Source: VRUE01 sp047519745 (GTDB taxonomy: Bacteria; Actinomycetota; Thermoleophilia; Solirubrobacterales; 70-9). Taken from it: DNA of 10,249 nt. Every line of letters starts with the position of its first letter. Position 1 is the stretch's first letter. The stretch covers positions 1 through 10,249 of the forward strand of contig JAPVSJ010000061.1 in NCBI GenBank assembly GCA_047519745.1, written 5' to 3'. Below the pieces are notes generated by a model that did not search any database, was not told the origin of the DNA, and saw only the letters and a program-made list of their open reading frames with translations. Shown here in pieces: positions 1 through 4,820 of the stretch. The translations under genes were made by a program, and so were the position numbers.

Positions 1-129
1 AAGCAGGGTCTGTCATTGGCAGACCGAACTTGCCTTGCGCTTGCAAGGCGACTCGGAGTGCCTGCTTTAACGACGGACCAGAGCTGGGCCGACGCCGAAG
101 TGGAGGCAGAGGTCCAGCTAATCCGATGA
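1..129 (+). CDS. VapC-like PIN-domain toxin, C-terminal 42 residues (5' truncated by window)
   Basis: Frame 1 is open from the first base to a TGA at 127-129 and encodes a typical PIN-domain C-terminus. It has the block GLSLADRTCLALARRLG, then PALTTDQSW, and a short hydrophobic strand ending in LIR. In VapC toxins the Asp of the ADR motif and the Asp of the T-D-x-x-W motif are the third and fourth acidic residues of the Mg-dependent ribonuclease site, and both are present here. VapC proteins are about 130 residues long, so roughly the last third is visible. The cognate VapB antitoxin would be expected just upstream, outside the window. Assignment rests on motif recognition; the PIN nuclease family is fairly sure, the cellular RNA target is unknown. 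Confidence 0.82.
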   Translation, partial: KQGLSLADRTCLALARRLGVPALTTDQSWADAEVEAEVQLIR

Positions 130-192
130 TCGGCGGGTGGCTACGCGATGATGCTGGCGTTGTAGCCGCGCCTGGGAAACGGCGCATTACGT

Positions 193-227
193 CAGCCTCC
201 GTTTGGGCTCGGGCATGACGGAGGCTG
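193..227 (+). repeat. Perfect 10-bp inverted repeat around the start codon of the next gene
   Basis: CAGCCTCCGT (193-202) and ACGGAGGCTG (218-227) are exact reverse complements separated by 15 bases. The loop contains the GGGCTCGGGC stretch and the ATG at 215. As RNA this would form a stable hairpin with the start codon in the loop or at its edge; as DNA it could be an operator. No other explanation, such as a terminator, fits because there is no T run. Confidence 0.6.
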
Positions 228-895
228 GGACGACTACCCAAGAGTGGATTCTCACTGGGGCAGCGGCATTGAGTGCCTTTGGGACCATCGCCGCCGTTTT
301 GACTGCTCTATTCATAGTCCCATGGCGGGAGAAGAGACGCCGGCCGAGGCTCATGGTGACGTTTGATCCTCTGAGTGACTTTGACGCGATGACTGACGTG
401 CCGACGCATGGGGGTGGCCTGTCGCATTGGGTTCTGCCGCGCGTCCACAACGAGACTGGCAAGGATGCAGCGAGGGACGTAGAAGTCGTGTTCATCGAAA
501 TGACGAATGTCTCTACTGGCAGACCTCTTCAGTTCGAGAACCGATGCCTGGAGTGGTCTGGTGTTGGGGGCACGCGCTTGGTCGTCGCGCCGGGCCTATA
601 TCGCCATATGACCCTTGTCTACCTGATGAGTCCTGAGGCCCCGGTTGCGGCCGACGGGACCACAGGCTTTGCAGCCACGGTGGTTGCCAAACCCGAGCCT
701 GGCGGAAATCGGAACGCTGTGCCTGCTGGCAAGTACCGGGCCCGCTTTGCGGTGACTGCGACCAACGCGGATGCGGTCGAGTACGAGATGAGTGTCGAGT
801 TCGACGGCACTTGGTGGTCGGGCGCGGCGATCTGGGACCACCTTGTCGTTGGCCAACCGCAACTTGTTAAACGTCGACGGCGGCTTTTGAGATAG
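215..895 (+). CDS. Uncharacterised protein with one N-terminal membrane helix and a soluble domain (226 aa)
   Basis: I do not recognise a named family. Residues about 11-35 form a single hydrophobic helix, followed at once by the basic stretch WREKRRRPR. By the positive-inside rule this puts the N-terminus outside and the roughly 190-residue C-terminal domain in the cytoplasm. That domain alternates short hydrophobic strands with polar turns and looks like a beta-sandwich. It contains LEWSG and APGLYRH segments like those in other actinobacterial hypothetical proteins with one helix and a beta domain. The tail is very basic (KRRRRLLR). ATG 215 is preferred over TTG 203, which is also in frame; neither has a clear ribosome binding site. 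GC content is lower than in the genes beyond 2.5 kb. Its place between a VapC gene and a tRNA scar suggests accessory cargo. Confidence 0.7.
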   Translation: MTEAGTTTQEWILTGAAALSAFGTIAAVLTALFIVPWREKRRRPRLMVTFDPLSDFDAMTDVPTHGGGLSHWVLPRVHNETGKDAARDVEVVFIEMTNVSTGRPLQFENRCLEWSGVGGTRLVVAPGLYRHMTLVYLMSPEAPVAADGTTGFAATVVAKPEPGGNRNAVPAGKYRARFAVTATNADAVEYEMSVEFDGTWWSGAAIWDHLVVGQPQLVKRRRRLLR

Positions 896-996
896 CGCCA
901 TGAAGATGGCCGATGATCGGATAGACGGTGGCACAGAAGGTGGCGCGGCTCGCCGATCCCGCTTGAACAAGCCGAATCCGAGACCCGTAAACGAGC

Positions 997-1037
997 CTGC
1001 AAAGCCGTTTACACCGGTTCGATTCCGGTAGGCGCCT
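997..1037 (+). pseudogene. 3' half of tRNA-Cys(GCA), probable attachment-site remnant
   Basis: The anticodon loop CTGCAAA (997-1003, anticodon GCA at 999-1001) is followed by the 3' anticodon strand GCCGT and a 4-base variable loop TTAC. Then come the T arm ACCGG-TTCGATT-CCGGT (1013-1029), the acceptor 3' strand AGGCGCC (1030-1036) and discriminator T1037. A four-base variable loop, anticodon GCA and U73 are all tRNA-Cys hallmarks. The 5' half is missing: the five bases before the loop (CGAGC) pair at only two positions with GCCGT, and no GGCGCCT acceptor strand lies at the expected distance upstream. Tyrosine integrases commonly recombine in the anticodon or T loop of tRNA genes and leave such a 3' duplicate at the far end of the island. 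By that rule the element lies to the left. Confidence 0.72.
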
Positions 1038-1040
1038 CTG

Positions 1041-1072
1041 GCTCTGGTAGCCGGTTTGTGGCTTGCCAGAGC
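1041..1072. repeat. 7-bp inverted repeat next to the tRNA scar
   Basis: GCTCTGG (1041-1047) and CCAGAGC (1066-1072) are perfect reverse complements with an 18-base loop. The repeat begins four bases after the tRNA-Cys remnant. There is no T tract, so an intrinsic terminator is unlikely. Confidence 0.5.
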
Positions 1073-1080
1073 GGTGTGGA

Positions 1081-1110
1081 GCCGGTTTCGTCGATCCGGT
1101 TGAAACCGGC
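1081..1110. repeat. 9-bp perfect inverted repeat containing CCGGTT motifs
   Basis: GCCGGTTTC (1081-1089) and GAAACCGGC (1102-1110) are perfect reverse complements with a 12-base loop. CCGGTT recurs at 1014, 1051, 1082, 1096 and 1115, the first copy lying inside the tRNA T arm. GATCCGGTTG (1093-1102) and AATCCGGTTG (1112-1121) form a near-identical direct pair. Confidence 0.55.
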
Positions 1111-1132
1111 GAATCCGGTTGCGAACGGGCGC

Positions 1133-1154
1133 GACTGGCACCCGACTGGCACCC
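1133..1154. repeat. Tandem direct repeat, 2 x 11 bp
   Basis: GACTGGCACCC occurs twice with no gap (1133-1143 and 1144-1154). Short direct repeats near a tRNA attachment scar may be recombinase arm sites or slippage products; the sequence alone does not decide. Confidence 0.55.
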
Positions 1155-1276
1155 GATTGCGTTGACCAGGCGACGTTCGGGACCTCCGTCCTCGGTGATC
1201 CAAGCGTCGGGAACTCAGACTATTGTCTGTAGGCAGAGGCAAATGGCCAAGTGCTTCCAGTCCCTTCTGAGCTTGA

Positions 1277-1312
1277 ATACAATGTTTGACTTGTACAATG
1301 TCTACGTTATAC
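1277..1312. promoter_or_regulatory. Two overlapping 20-bp operator dyads of the toxin-antitoxin operon
   Basis: Operator 1 (1277-1296) is ATACAATGT-TT-GACTTGTAC and operator 2 (1293-1312) is GTACAATGT-CT-ACGTTATAC. Operator 2 is a dyad in which 7 of 9 positions per arm pair; operator 1 is a weaker version. The two match at 14 of 20 positions, are offset by 16 bp, and share the GTAC at 1293-1296. They cover the -35 and -10 boxes. HigA-type antitoxins autorepress their own promoters through such dyads, so these are the expected binding sites; this is inference from position and symmetry. Confidence 0.65.
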
Positions 1313-1313
1313 T
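1286..1313 (+). promoter_or_regulatory. Promoter of the higBA-like operon, predicted leaderless transcript
   Basis: TTGACT (1286-1291), a 16-bp spacer and TATACT (1308-1313) match the housekeeping sigma consensus well. Six bases separate the -10 box from the GTG at 1320, so transcription should begin on or very near the toxin start codon. There is no Shine-Dalgarno sequence, which agrees with leaderless translation, common in actinobacteria. Confidence 0.75.
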
Positions 1314-1319
1314 TGAGCC

Positions 1320-1655
1320 GTGAGCTGGACGGTCGGCTCGACGGAGCGGTTCGATGAATGGTTCGAATCGTTGATCGCGAAGAAGCAGCGGAGCATCGTT
1401 GCGGCGGTCGGGCTCCTGAGGGAAGACGGTCCAGCTCTGGGTCGGCCGGTGGTTGACTCGATCAATGGCTCCCGTCACTCCAATATGAAGGAGCTGCGGG
1501 CTGGGACGCTCCGAGTCCTGTTTGCTTTCGATCCCGATCGCACGGCAGTTCTATTGCTCGGCGGCGACAAGAGGGACCGATGGCAGCAGTGGTATCGGGA
1601 AGCGATTCCAGAGGCCGACGATCTGTTGGAGAAGCATCTTCAGCGGAGTCGCTGA
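1320..1655 (+). CDS. higB: HigB-like toxin, phage Gp49/RelE-superfamily (111 aa)
   Basis: The small basic protein has the layout of the Gp49-like HigB family. It has an N-terminal W-x-V strand, a helix with FDEWFESL, the segment GSRHSNMKELR around residues 50-60, then the strands LRVLFAFDPDRTAVLLLGGDK and a C-terminal helix with EAIPEADDLLEKHL. Family members are ribosome-dependent mRNA interferases inhibited by a partner XRE antitoxin. The toxin-first order fits the HigBA class. The GTG start is chosen because it falls exactly at the predicted transcription start of a strong promoter and no other start is nearby in frame. The antitoxin follows 21 nt downstream. The family is clear; actual toxicity is inferred. 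Confidence 0.85.
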   Translation: MSWTVGSTERFDEWFESLIAKKQRSIVAAVGLLREDGPALGRPVVDSINGSRHSNMKELRAGTLRVLFAFDPDRTAVLLLGGDKRDRWQQWYREAIPEADDLLEKHLQRSR

Positions 1656-1676
1656 AGCGACAGAAAGAGGCACTAG

Positions 1677-1976
1677 ATGGCCCGCAAATTTGCAGATATC
1701 GAGAAAGAGATCCTGGCCGACCCGGCGCAGCGTGCCGAGGTCGAAAAAGAGAAAGCCGCCATGCGAGCCGCGATCAAACTCGCTGAGCTTCGAGATCGGA
1801 TGGACACCACGCAGTCCGAGCTGGCCGCTGTCATGGGTGTGACCCAGGCGAACGTATCTCGCATCGAGCGACAGGAGAACGTCTATCTCTCCACGCTTTC
1901 CGAGTACGTCGAAGCACTTGGGGGAAAGCTGGAGATCAGCGCGGTCTTTAACGACCGAGTGATCCCGCTCGCATGA
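1677..1976 (+). CDS. higA: HigA-like XRE-family antitoxin (99 aa)
   Basis: Residues 1-40 are a charged, mainly helical region. Residues about 45-65 form the helix-turn-helix TQSELAAVMGVTQANVSRIE, and residues 70-88 (LSTLSEYVEALGGKLEI) are the conserved segment that follows the helix-turn-helix in HigA-type antitoxins. A good ribosome binding site, GAAAGAGG, lies six bases before ATG 1677. The protein should neutralise the toxin encoded immediately upstream and repress the operon, probably through the dyads at 1277-1312. Its stop codon overlaps the next start in the sequence ATGA, indicating translational coupling with the third gene. Confidence 0.87.
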   Translation: MARKFADIEKEILADPAQRAEVEKEKAAMRAAIKLAELRDRMDTTQSELAAVMGVTQANVSRIERQENVYLSTLSEYVEALGGKLEISAVFNDRVIPLA

Positions 1977-2431
1977 ATACGAAGACCGAGGGTGGCCCTG
2001 GCTGGGAGGCCGGGAGATACAAGGCAATCGTGGTAGCGCTCGATGCCTCGCCCCTCAATGTCCTGCGCTCGATGCGTGGGTCGATCGTCGATGCTCGGAT
2101 TGGCTATCCCGATGTTCTTCACGTCGAGATTAGGGACTCGGCTGGGGGGTTGTGGCATCTCGCCACTCAGGACGCGGAGTGGTCGCCGTCTGACCCCGCT
2201 CAGCTGGTCGGGCGCTCGGTGGACGACGCCGACATAGACGAGGAGACCGGCGAGCTGCGCTGCAAGCTCTCGGATGGCTCTTTGCTCGACGTGAAGCCAG
2301 CCGCCCGCGAGGCAGAAGACGACCCGCCCAATTGGGAGCTGATCACGCCGGGCGGCGTCGTCTTGGAGTTCGGCCCTGGCGTCCGCTGGCAGATCGGCAG
2401 CGCGGACAGCCGGGCGTCTTCTCGCGCTTGA
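1973..2431 (+). CDS. Uncharacterised third gene of the toxin-antitoxin operon (152 aa)
   Basis: I do not recognise a characterised family. The product is acidic and soluble, with no signal peptide or membrane segment. Strand-like stretches (residues 17-23, 47-62, 94-108) are followed by a conserved-looking block at about 117-141, DDPPNWELITPGG then LEFGPGVRWQI. Such a WEL-x-x-PGG/GPG block suggests a small beta-rich domain of a kind often seen as uncharacterised single-domain proteins in actinobacteria. The start overlaps the antitoxin stop by four bases (ATGA at 1973-1976), so it is translated with the antitoxin and is probably part of the same unit. It does not resemble the SecB-like chaperone of mycobacterial three-gene HigBA systems. 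A role as accessory regulator or chaperone is possible but unproven. Confidence 0.75.
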   Translation: MNTKTEGGPGWEAGRYKAIVVALDASPLNVLRSMRGSIVDARIGYPDVLHVEIRDSAGGLWHLATQDAEWSPSDPAQLVGRSVDDADIDEETGELRCKLSDGSLLDVKPAAREAEDDPPNWELITPGGVVLEFGPGVRWQIGSADSRASSRA

Positions 2432-2459
2432 CGGCGCTACGGAGGTTCCGCGGAACTGC

Positions 2460-2489
2460 TTGAGCGGGCGATGTCGAGGGGCGTATATG
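2460..2489 (+). promoter_or_regulatory. Candidate promoter for the acetyltransferase gene
   Basis: TTGAGC (2460-2465), an 18-bp spacer and TATATG (2484-2489) form a fair sigma-70-type promoter in the gap after the toxin-antitoxin operon. Transcription would start near 2496, about 40 bases before GTG 2536. The match is moderate only. Confidence 0.35.
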
Positions 2490-2535
2490 TTCGCTCCCGG
2501 ATGAGCGTCGCCGGCAATCGCATCGAGCTGCTCGC

Positions 2536-2988
2536 GTGACCGCGGGGGGAATCGCGATACGGCGGTGCCGGGCGGAGGACGTGCCGGCGGTCCTGGAGCT
2601 GTGGGCAGGGGCGCGAAGCGACCATGCCAGCAACGCGGATCGCCCTGAGGACGTCGAAGCCCTGCTCGCCGACTCCCCGGCCGCCCTGCTGGTCGCCGAG
2701 GCCGAGCGGGAGATCGTCGGCGCGCTGATCGCCGGGTGGGACGGGTGGCGAGGGAACATGTACCGGCTCGCCGTCCGCGACGGGCGTCGCCGGGAGGGGA
2801 TCGGGCTGGCGCTGGTCCGGGCCGGAGAGGACTACCTGCGCCAGTGTGGAGTTCGGCGCGTCACCGCTCTGGTCGCCTTCGAGGACGATGCGGCGGGAGG
2901 CTTCTGGGAGTCAGCCGGCTATCCACGGGATCGGGAGATCGGCCGGCGCGTCCGCAACCTGTACGGCCCTGTCCGTCGGCGCGGTTGA
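2536..2988 (+). CDS. GNAT-family N-acetyltransferase (150 aa)
   Basis: The protein starts with the usual first strand (IAIRRCRAEDVPAVLELW). It continues through LLVAEAEREIVGALIAG to motif A, where YRLAVRDGRRREGIG (residues 76-90) provides the R-R-x-x-G-I-G pyrophosphate loop that binds acetyl-CoA. The following helix LALVRAGEDYLRQCG, strand VTALVAF and FWESAGY complete the fold. Length is normal. The substrate cannot be told from sequence; it could be a protein N-terminus or a small amine. The GTG start has no clear Shine-Dalgarno sequence, but it overlaps (GTGA, 2536-2539) the stop of a short upstream open frame beginning at ATG 2471 or ATG 2501, so coupled initiation is possible. zwf begins 36 nt downstream on the same strand. 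Confidence 0.85.
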   Translation: MTAGGIAIRRCRAEDVPAVLELWAGARSDHASNADRPEDVEALLADSPAALLVAEAEREIVGALIAGWDGWRGNMYRLAVRDGRRREGIGLALVRAGEDYLRQCGVRRVTALVAFEDDAAGGFWESAGYPRDREIGRRVRNLYGPVRRRG

Positions 2989-3024
2989 GCGCGACGGGAC
3001 GCGGGTACCTGTCAGGCTGATCCC

Positions 3025-4500
3025 GTGAGCGCCGTCGCCGTCACCGAGCCAGTCGCGCCTCGCACGGACGAGCGTGTCCCCGACGATCATGTGATCGTGC
3101 TCTTCGGGGCCACCGGCGATCTCGCCAGGCGCAAACTGCTGCCGGGGATGTTCCACCTCGCCCAGGTCGGGTTGATGCCCCGGCGCTTTCGCATAATCGG
3201 CGCCTCCAGGGGGAAGGCCGGCGAGGAGGAGTTCCGCGAGATGGCGCGCGAGGCCGTCGAGGAGTCCAGCCGCCGCCCGCCGGCCCGCGCGGACTGGGAC
3301 CGGTTCGCCGAGTGCCTTGCCTTCGTCTCGATCGGCGACGGGCTCGATTCACTCGGCGCCGCGGTGCGGCAGGCGCGCGAGGACTTCGGCGCGGATGCCC
3401 GCGTCCTGCACTACCTGTCGTTGCCCCCGCAGGCGGCCGGCGCCACGGTTCGCGCGCTGGGGGAGGCCGGGCTCGGCGACGGTGCCCGCGTGATCACCGA
3501 GAAGCCCTTCGGGCTCGACCTCGCCTCCGCCCGGGAGCTCAACGCCTGCCTGCTCTCGGTATTCGACGAGGAGGAGATCTTCCGCATCGACCATTACATC
3601 GGGCGCGAGTCCGTACAGAACCTGCTGGCGCTGCGCTTTGCCAACGGAATGTTCGAGCCGGTCTGGAACCGCAACCACATCGACCACGTGCAGATCGACG
3701 TTCCCGAGACGCTCTCGATCGGGATGCGGGCGAGCTTCTATGAGGAAACGGGGGCGTTTCGCGACATGATCGTCACGCACCTCTTCCAGGTGCTCAGCTT
3801 CGTCGCGATGGAGCCGCCGACCTCGATGGAGGCGAAGGCGCTGACGGTGGAGCGGGAGAAGGTCTTCGACTCGATGTCGGCCCTGGATCCGGACGGGGTC
3901 GTCCGCGGTCAGTACTCGGGGTACCGCGAGGAGGAGGGGGTGGCAGAGGACTCCGACACGGAGACCTTCGTCGCCCTGCGGGCCTGCGTCGACAACTGGC
4001 GCTGGGACGGCGTTCCCTTCTACCTGCGCTCCGGCAAGCGCATGGCCGAGAATCGCCACCTGCTGACCATCGCCTTCAAGCAGCCGCCGCGGCGGATGTT
4101 CCCGCTCGACTGCGAGCAGGTCGCCGAGGCCTTCGGCCACGACCACCTCACCTTCGAGCTGGGCGATCCCGGCAGCATCTCGGCGTCGTTCCTGGCCAAG
4201 GTGCCGGGGCCGACGCTGCACCTCGGCGAGGCGCACATGCGCTTCAACTACGCCGACACCTTCGGTGGCAGCGAGCACGCCCTCGACGCCTACGAGCGCC
4301 TGATCCACGACGTGATGCTCGGTGATCGCATGCTGTTCACGACCTCGGCCGGGATCGAGCGGCTCTGGGAGGTCTCCGAGCCCCTGCTGGAAGAGCCTCC
4401 CGCTGCGCTGGGCTACGAGCCGGGGAGCTGGGGCCCCGAGGCAGCGGACGAGCTGATCGCCCCTCGCCGCTGGCACCTGCCGGCCGGTCACGTCGACTGA
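3025..4500 (+). CDS. zwf: Glucose-6-phosphate 1-dehydrogenase (491 aa)
   Basis: This cytoplasmic enzyme oxidises glucose 6-phosphate to 6-phosphogluconolactone with NAD(P), the entry step of the oxidative pentose phosphate pathway. The Rossmann loop GATGDLARRKLLP is at residues 28-40, the EKPFG motif at 159-163, and the substrate motif RIDHYIGRE at 187-195 with the Asp189-His190 pair. His252 in RDMIVTHLFQ matches the catalytic base of the family. Length is normal for bacterial Zwf. The family motif is usually R-I-D-H-Y-L-G-K-E; here the Lys, a glucose-6-phosphate ligand in the Leuconostoc enzyme, is Arg194. GTG 3025 is the first sensible start, though no strong ribosome binding site precedes it. 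It lies 36 nt after the acetyltransferase gene and is closed by a strong terminator hairpin. No tal, pgl or opcA neighbour is seen, unlike many actinobacterial zwf loci. Confidence 0.95.
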   Translation: MSAVAVTEPVAPRTDERVPDDHVIVLFGATGDLARRKLLPGMFHLAQVGLMPRRFRIIGASRGKAGEEEFREMAREAVEESSRRPPARADWDRFAECLAFVSIGDGLDSLGAAVRQAREDFGADARVLHYLSLPPQAAGATVRALGEAGLGDGARVITEKPFGLDLASARELNACLLSVFDEEEIFRIDHYIGRESVQNLLALRFANGMFEPVWNRNHIDHVQIDVPETLSIGMRASFYEETGAFRDMIVTHLFQVLSFVAMEPPTSMEAKALTVEREKVFDSMSALDPDGVVRGQYSGYREEEGVAEDSDTETFVALRACVDNWRWDGVPFYLRSGKRMAENRHLLTIAFKQPPRRMFPLDCEQVAEAFGHDHLTFELGDPGSISASFLAKVPGPTLHLGEAHMRFNYADTFGGSEHALDAYERLIHDVMLGDRMLFTTSAGIERLWEVSEPLLEEPPAALGYEPGSWGPEAADELIAPRRWHLPAGHVD

Positions 4501-4512
4501 TCCGCCCGGCAA

Positions 4513-4547
4513 CGGAAAAGGGCCCCGGGAGGGGCCCCTTGTTTCCG
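4513..4547 (+). terminator. Rho-independent-type terminator after zwf
   Basis: The core stem GGGCCCC (4520-4526) pairs with GGGGCCC (4531-4537) across a GGGA loop. An outer arm CGGAAA (4513-4518) pairs with TTTCCG (4542-4547). The hairpin starts 13 bases after the zwf stop and has A-rich and T-rich flanks (AAAA before, TTGTTT after), so it could work in both directions. Confidence 0.8.
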
Positions 4548-4699
4548 AAGGACGTACCACCAGAGAGTTCTAAGTCGCTGGCTCGTCGGTCCTCAAGCCT
4601 TATGTCTGCCACCCCTGCCGGCGGCTTGTAATAAAGAAACACCGCGTTCGGGGAAAAGTTGCACCAATTGCATCGGCGCTTGCAGCGGCCGACTTTAGG

Positions 4700-4705
4700 T
4701 AGATT
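4700..4705 (+). promoter_or_regulatory. Possible -10 box of the tRNA-Val gene
   Basis: TAGATT (4700-4705) lies 15 bases before the tRNA 5' end in an AT-richer stretch. No good -35 box stands at 16-18 bp spacing; TTGCAG at 4680-4685 is only 14 bp away. Weak evidence. The rest of 4548-4720 shows nothing I can identify beyond a 6-bp inverted repeat (CAAGCC 4594-4599, GGCTTG 4623-4628). Confidence 0.28.
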
Positions 4706-4720
4706 CAAGAAATCCCCCTG

Positions 4721-4793
4721 GGGCGCTTAGCTCAGTTGGGAGAGCGCCAGCTCGACAAGCTGGAGGTCACTGGTTCGAGCCCAGTAGCGCCCA
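4721..4793 (+). tRNA. tRNA-Val(GAC)
   Basis: The full cloverleaf is visible. Acceptor GGGCGCT pairs perfectly with AGCGCCC (4786-4792). The D arm is GCTC-AGTTGGGA-GAGC, the anticodon arm CCAGC-TCGACAA-GCTGG (4747-4763), the variable loop AGGTC, and the T arm ACTGG-TTCGAGC-CCAGT. The discriminator is A4793. The anticodon GAC (4754-4756) reads Val GUC and GUU codons. CCA is not encoded (CTC follows). Position 33 is C rather than the near-universal T. The cupin gene starts 28 bases downstream, so readthrough transcription of that gene is likely. Confidence 0.93.
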
Positions 4794-4820
4794 CTCCGCT
4801 GTCCCCCCGAAGGAGCGACG

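Larger units (their letters stand above)
896..1319. other. Gene-free stretch with tRNA scar, repeats and the TA promoter
   Basis: No convincing protein gene lies here. From left to right it holds about 100 bases with no visible feature, the 3' half of tRNA-Cys (997-1037), a 7-bp inverted repeat (1041-1072), a 9-bp inverted repeat (1081-1110), a tandem 11-bp repeat (1133-1154), a small dyad CAGAC-TATT-GTCTG (1216-1229), and the operators and promoter of the downstream toxin-antitoxin operon (1277-1313). Short open frames crossing it have no recognisable product. Confidence 0.6.

Noticed and set aside
900..1031. 43-codon open frame starting 4 bases after the one-helix protein gene
   Set aside because: It has no ribosome binding site, runs into the tRNA-Cys remnant where it stops, and has no recognisable features.
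1063..1323. 86-codon open frame across the repeat cluster
   Set aside because: Its sequence is made by the CCGGTT and GACTGGCACCC repeats and it runs through the promoter and operators of the toxin-antitoxin operon.
3349..4560. Long open frame (403 codons) on the minus strand opposite zwf
   Set aside because: It is antisense to a clear zwf gene, has no recognisable domain, and runs through the terminator; such shadows are common in GC-rich DNA.
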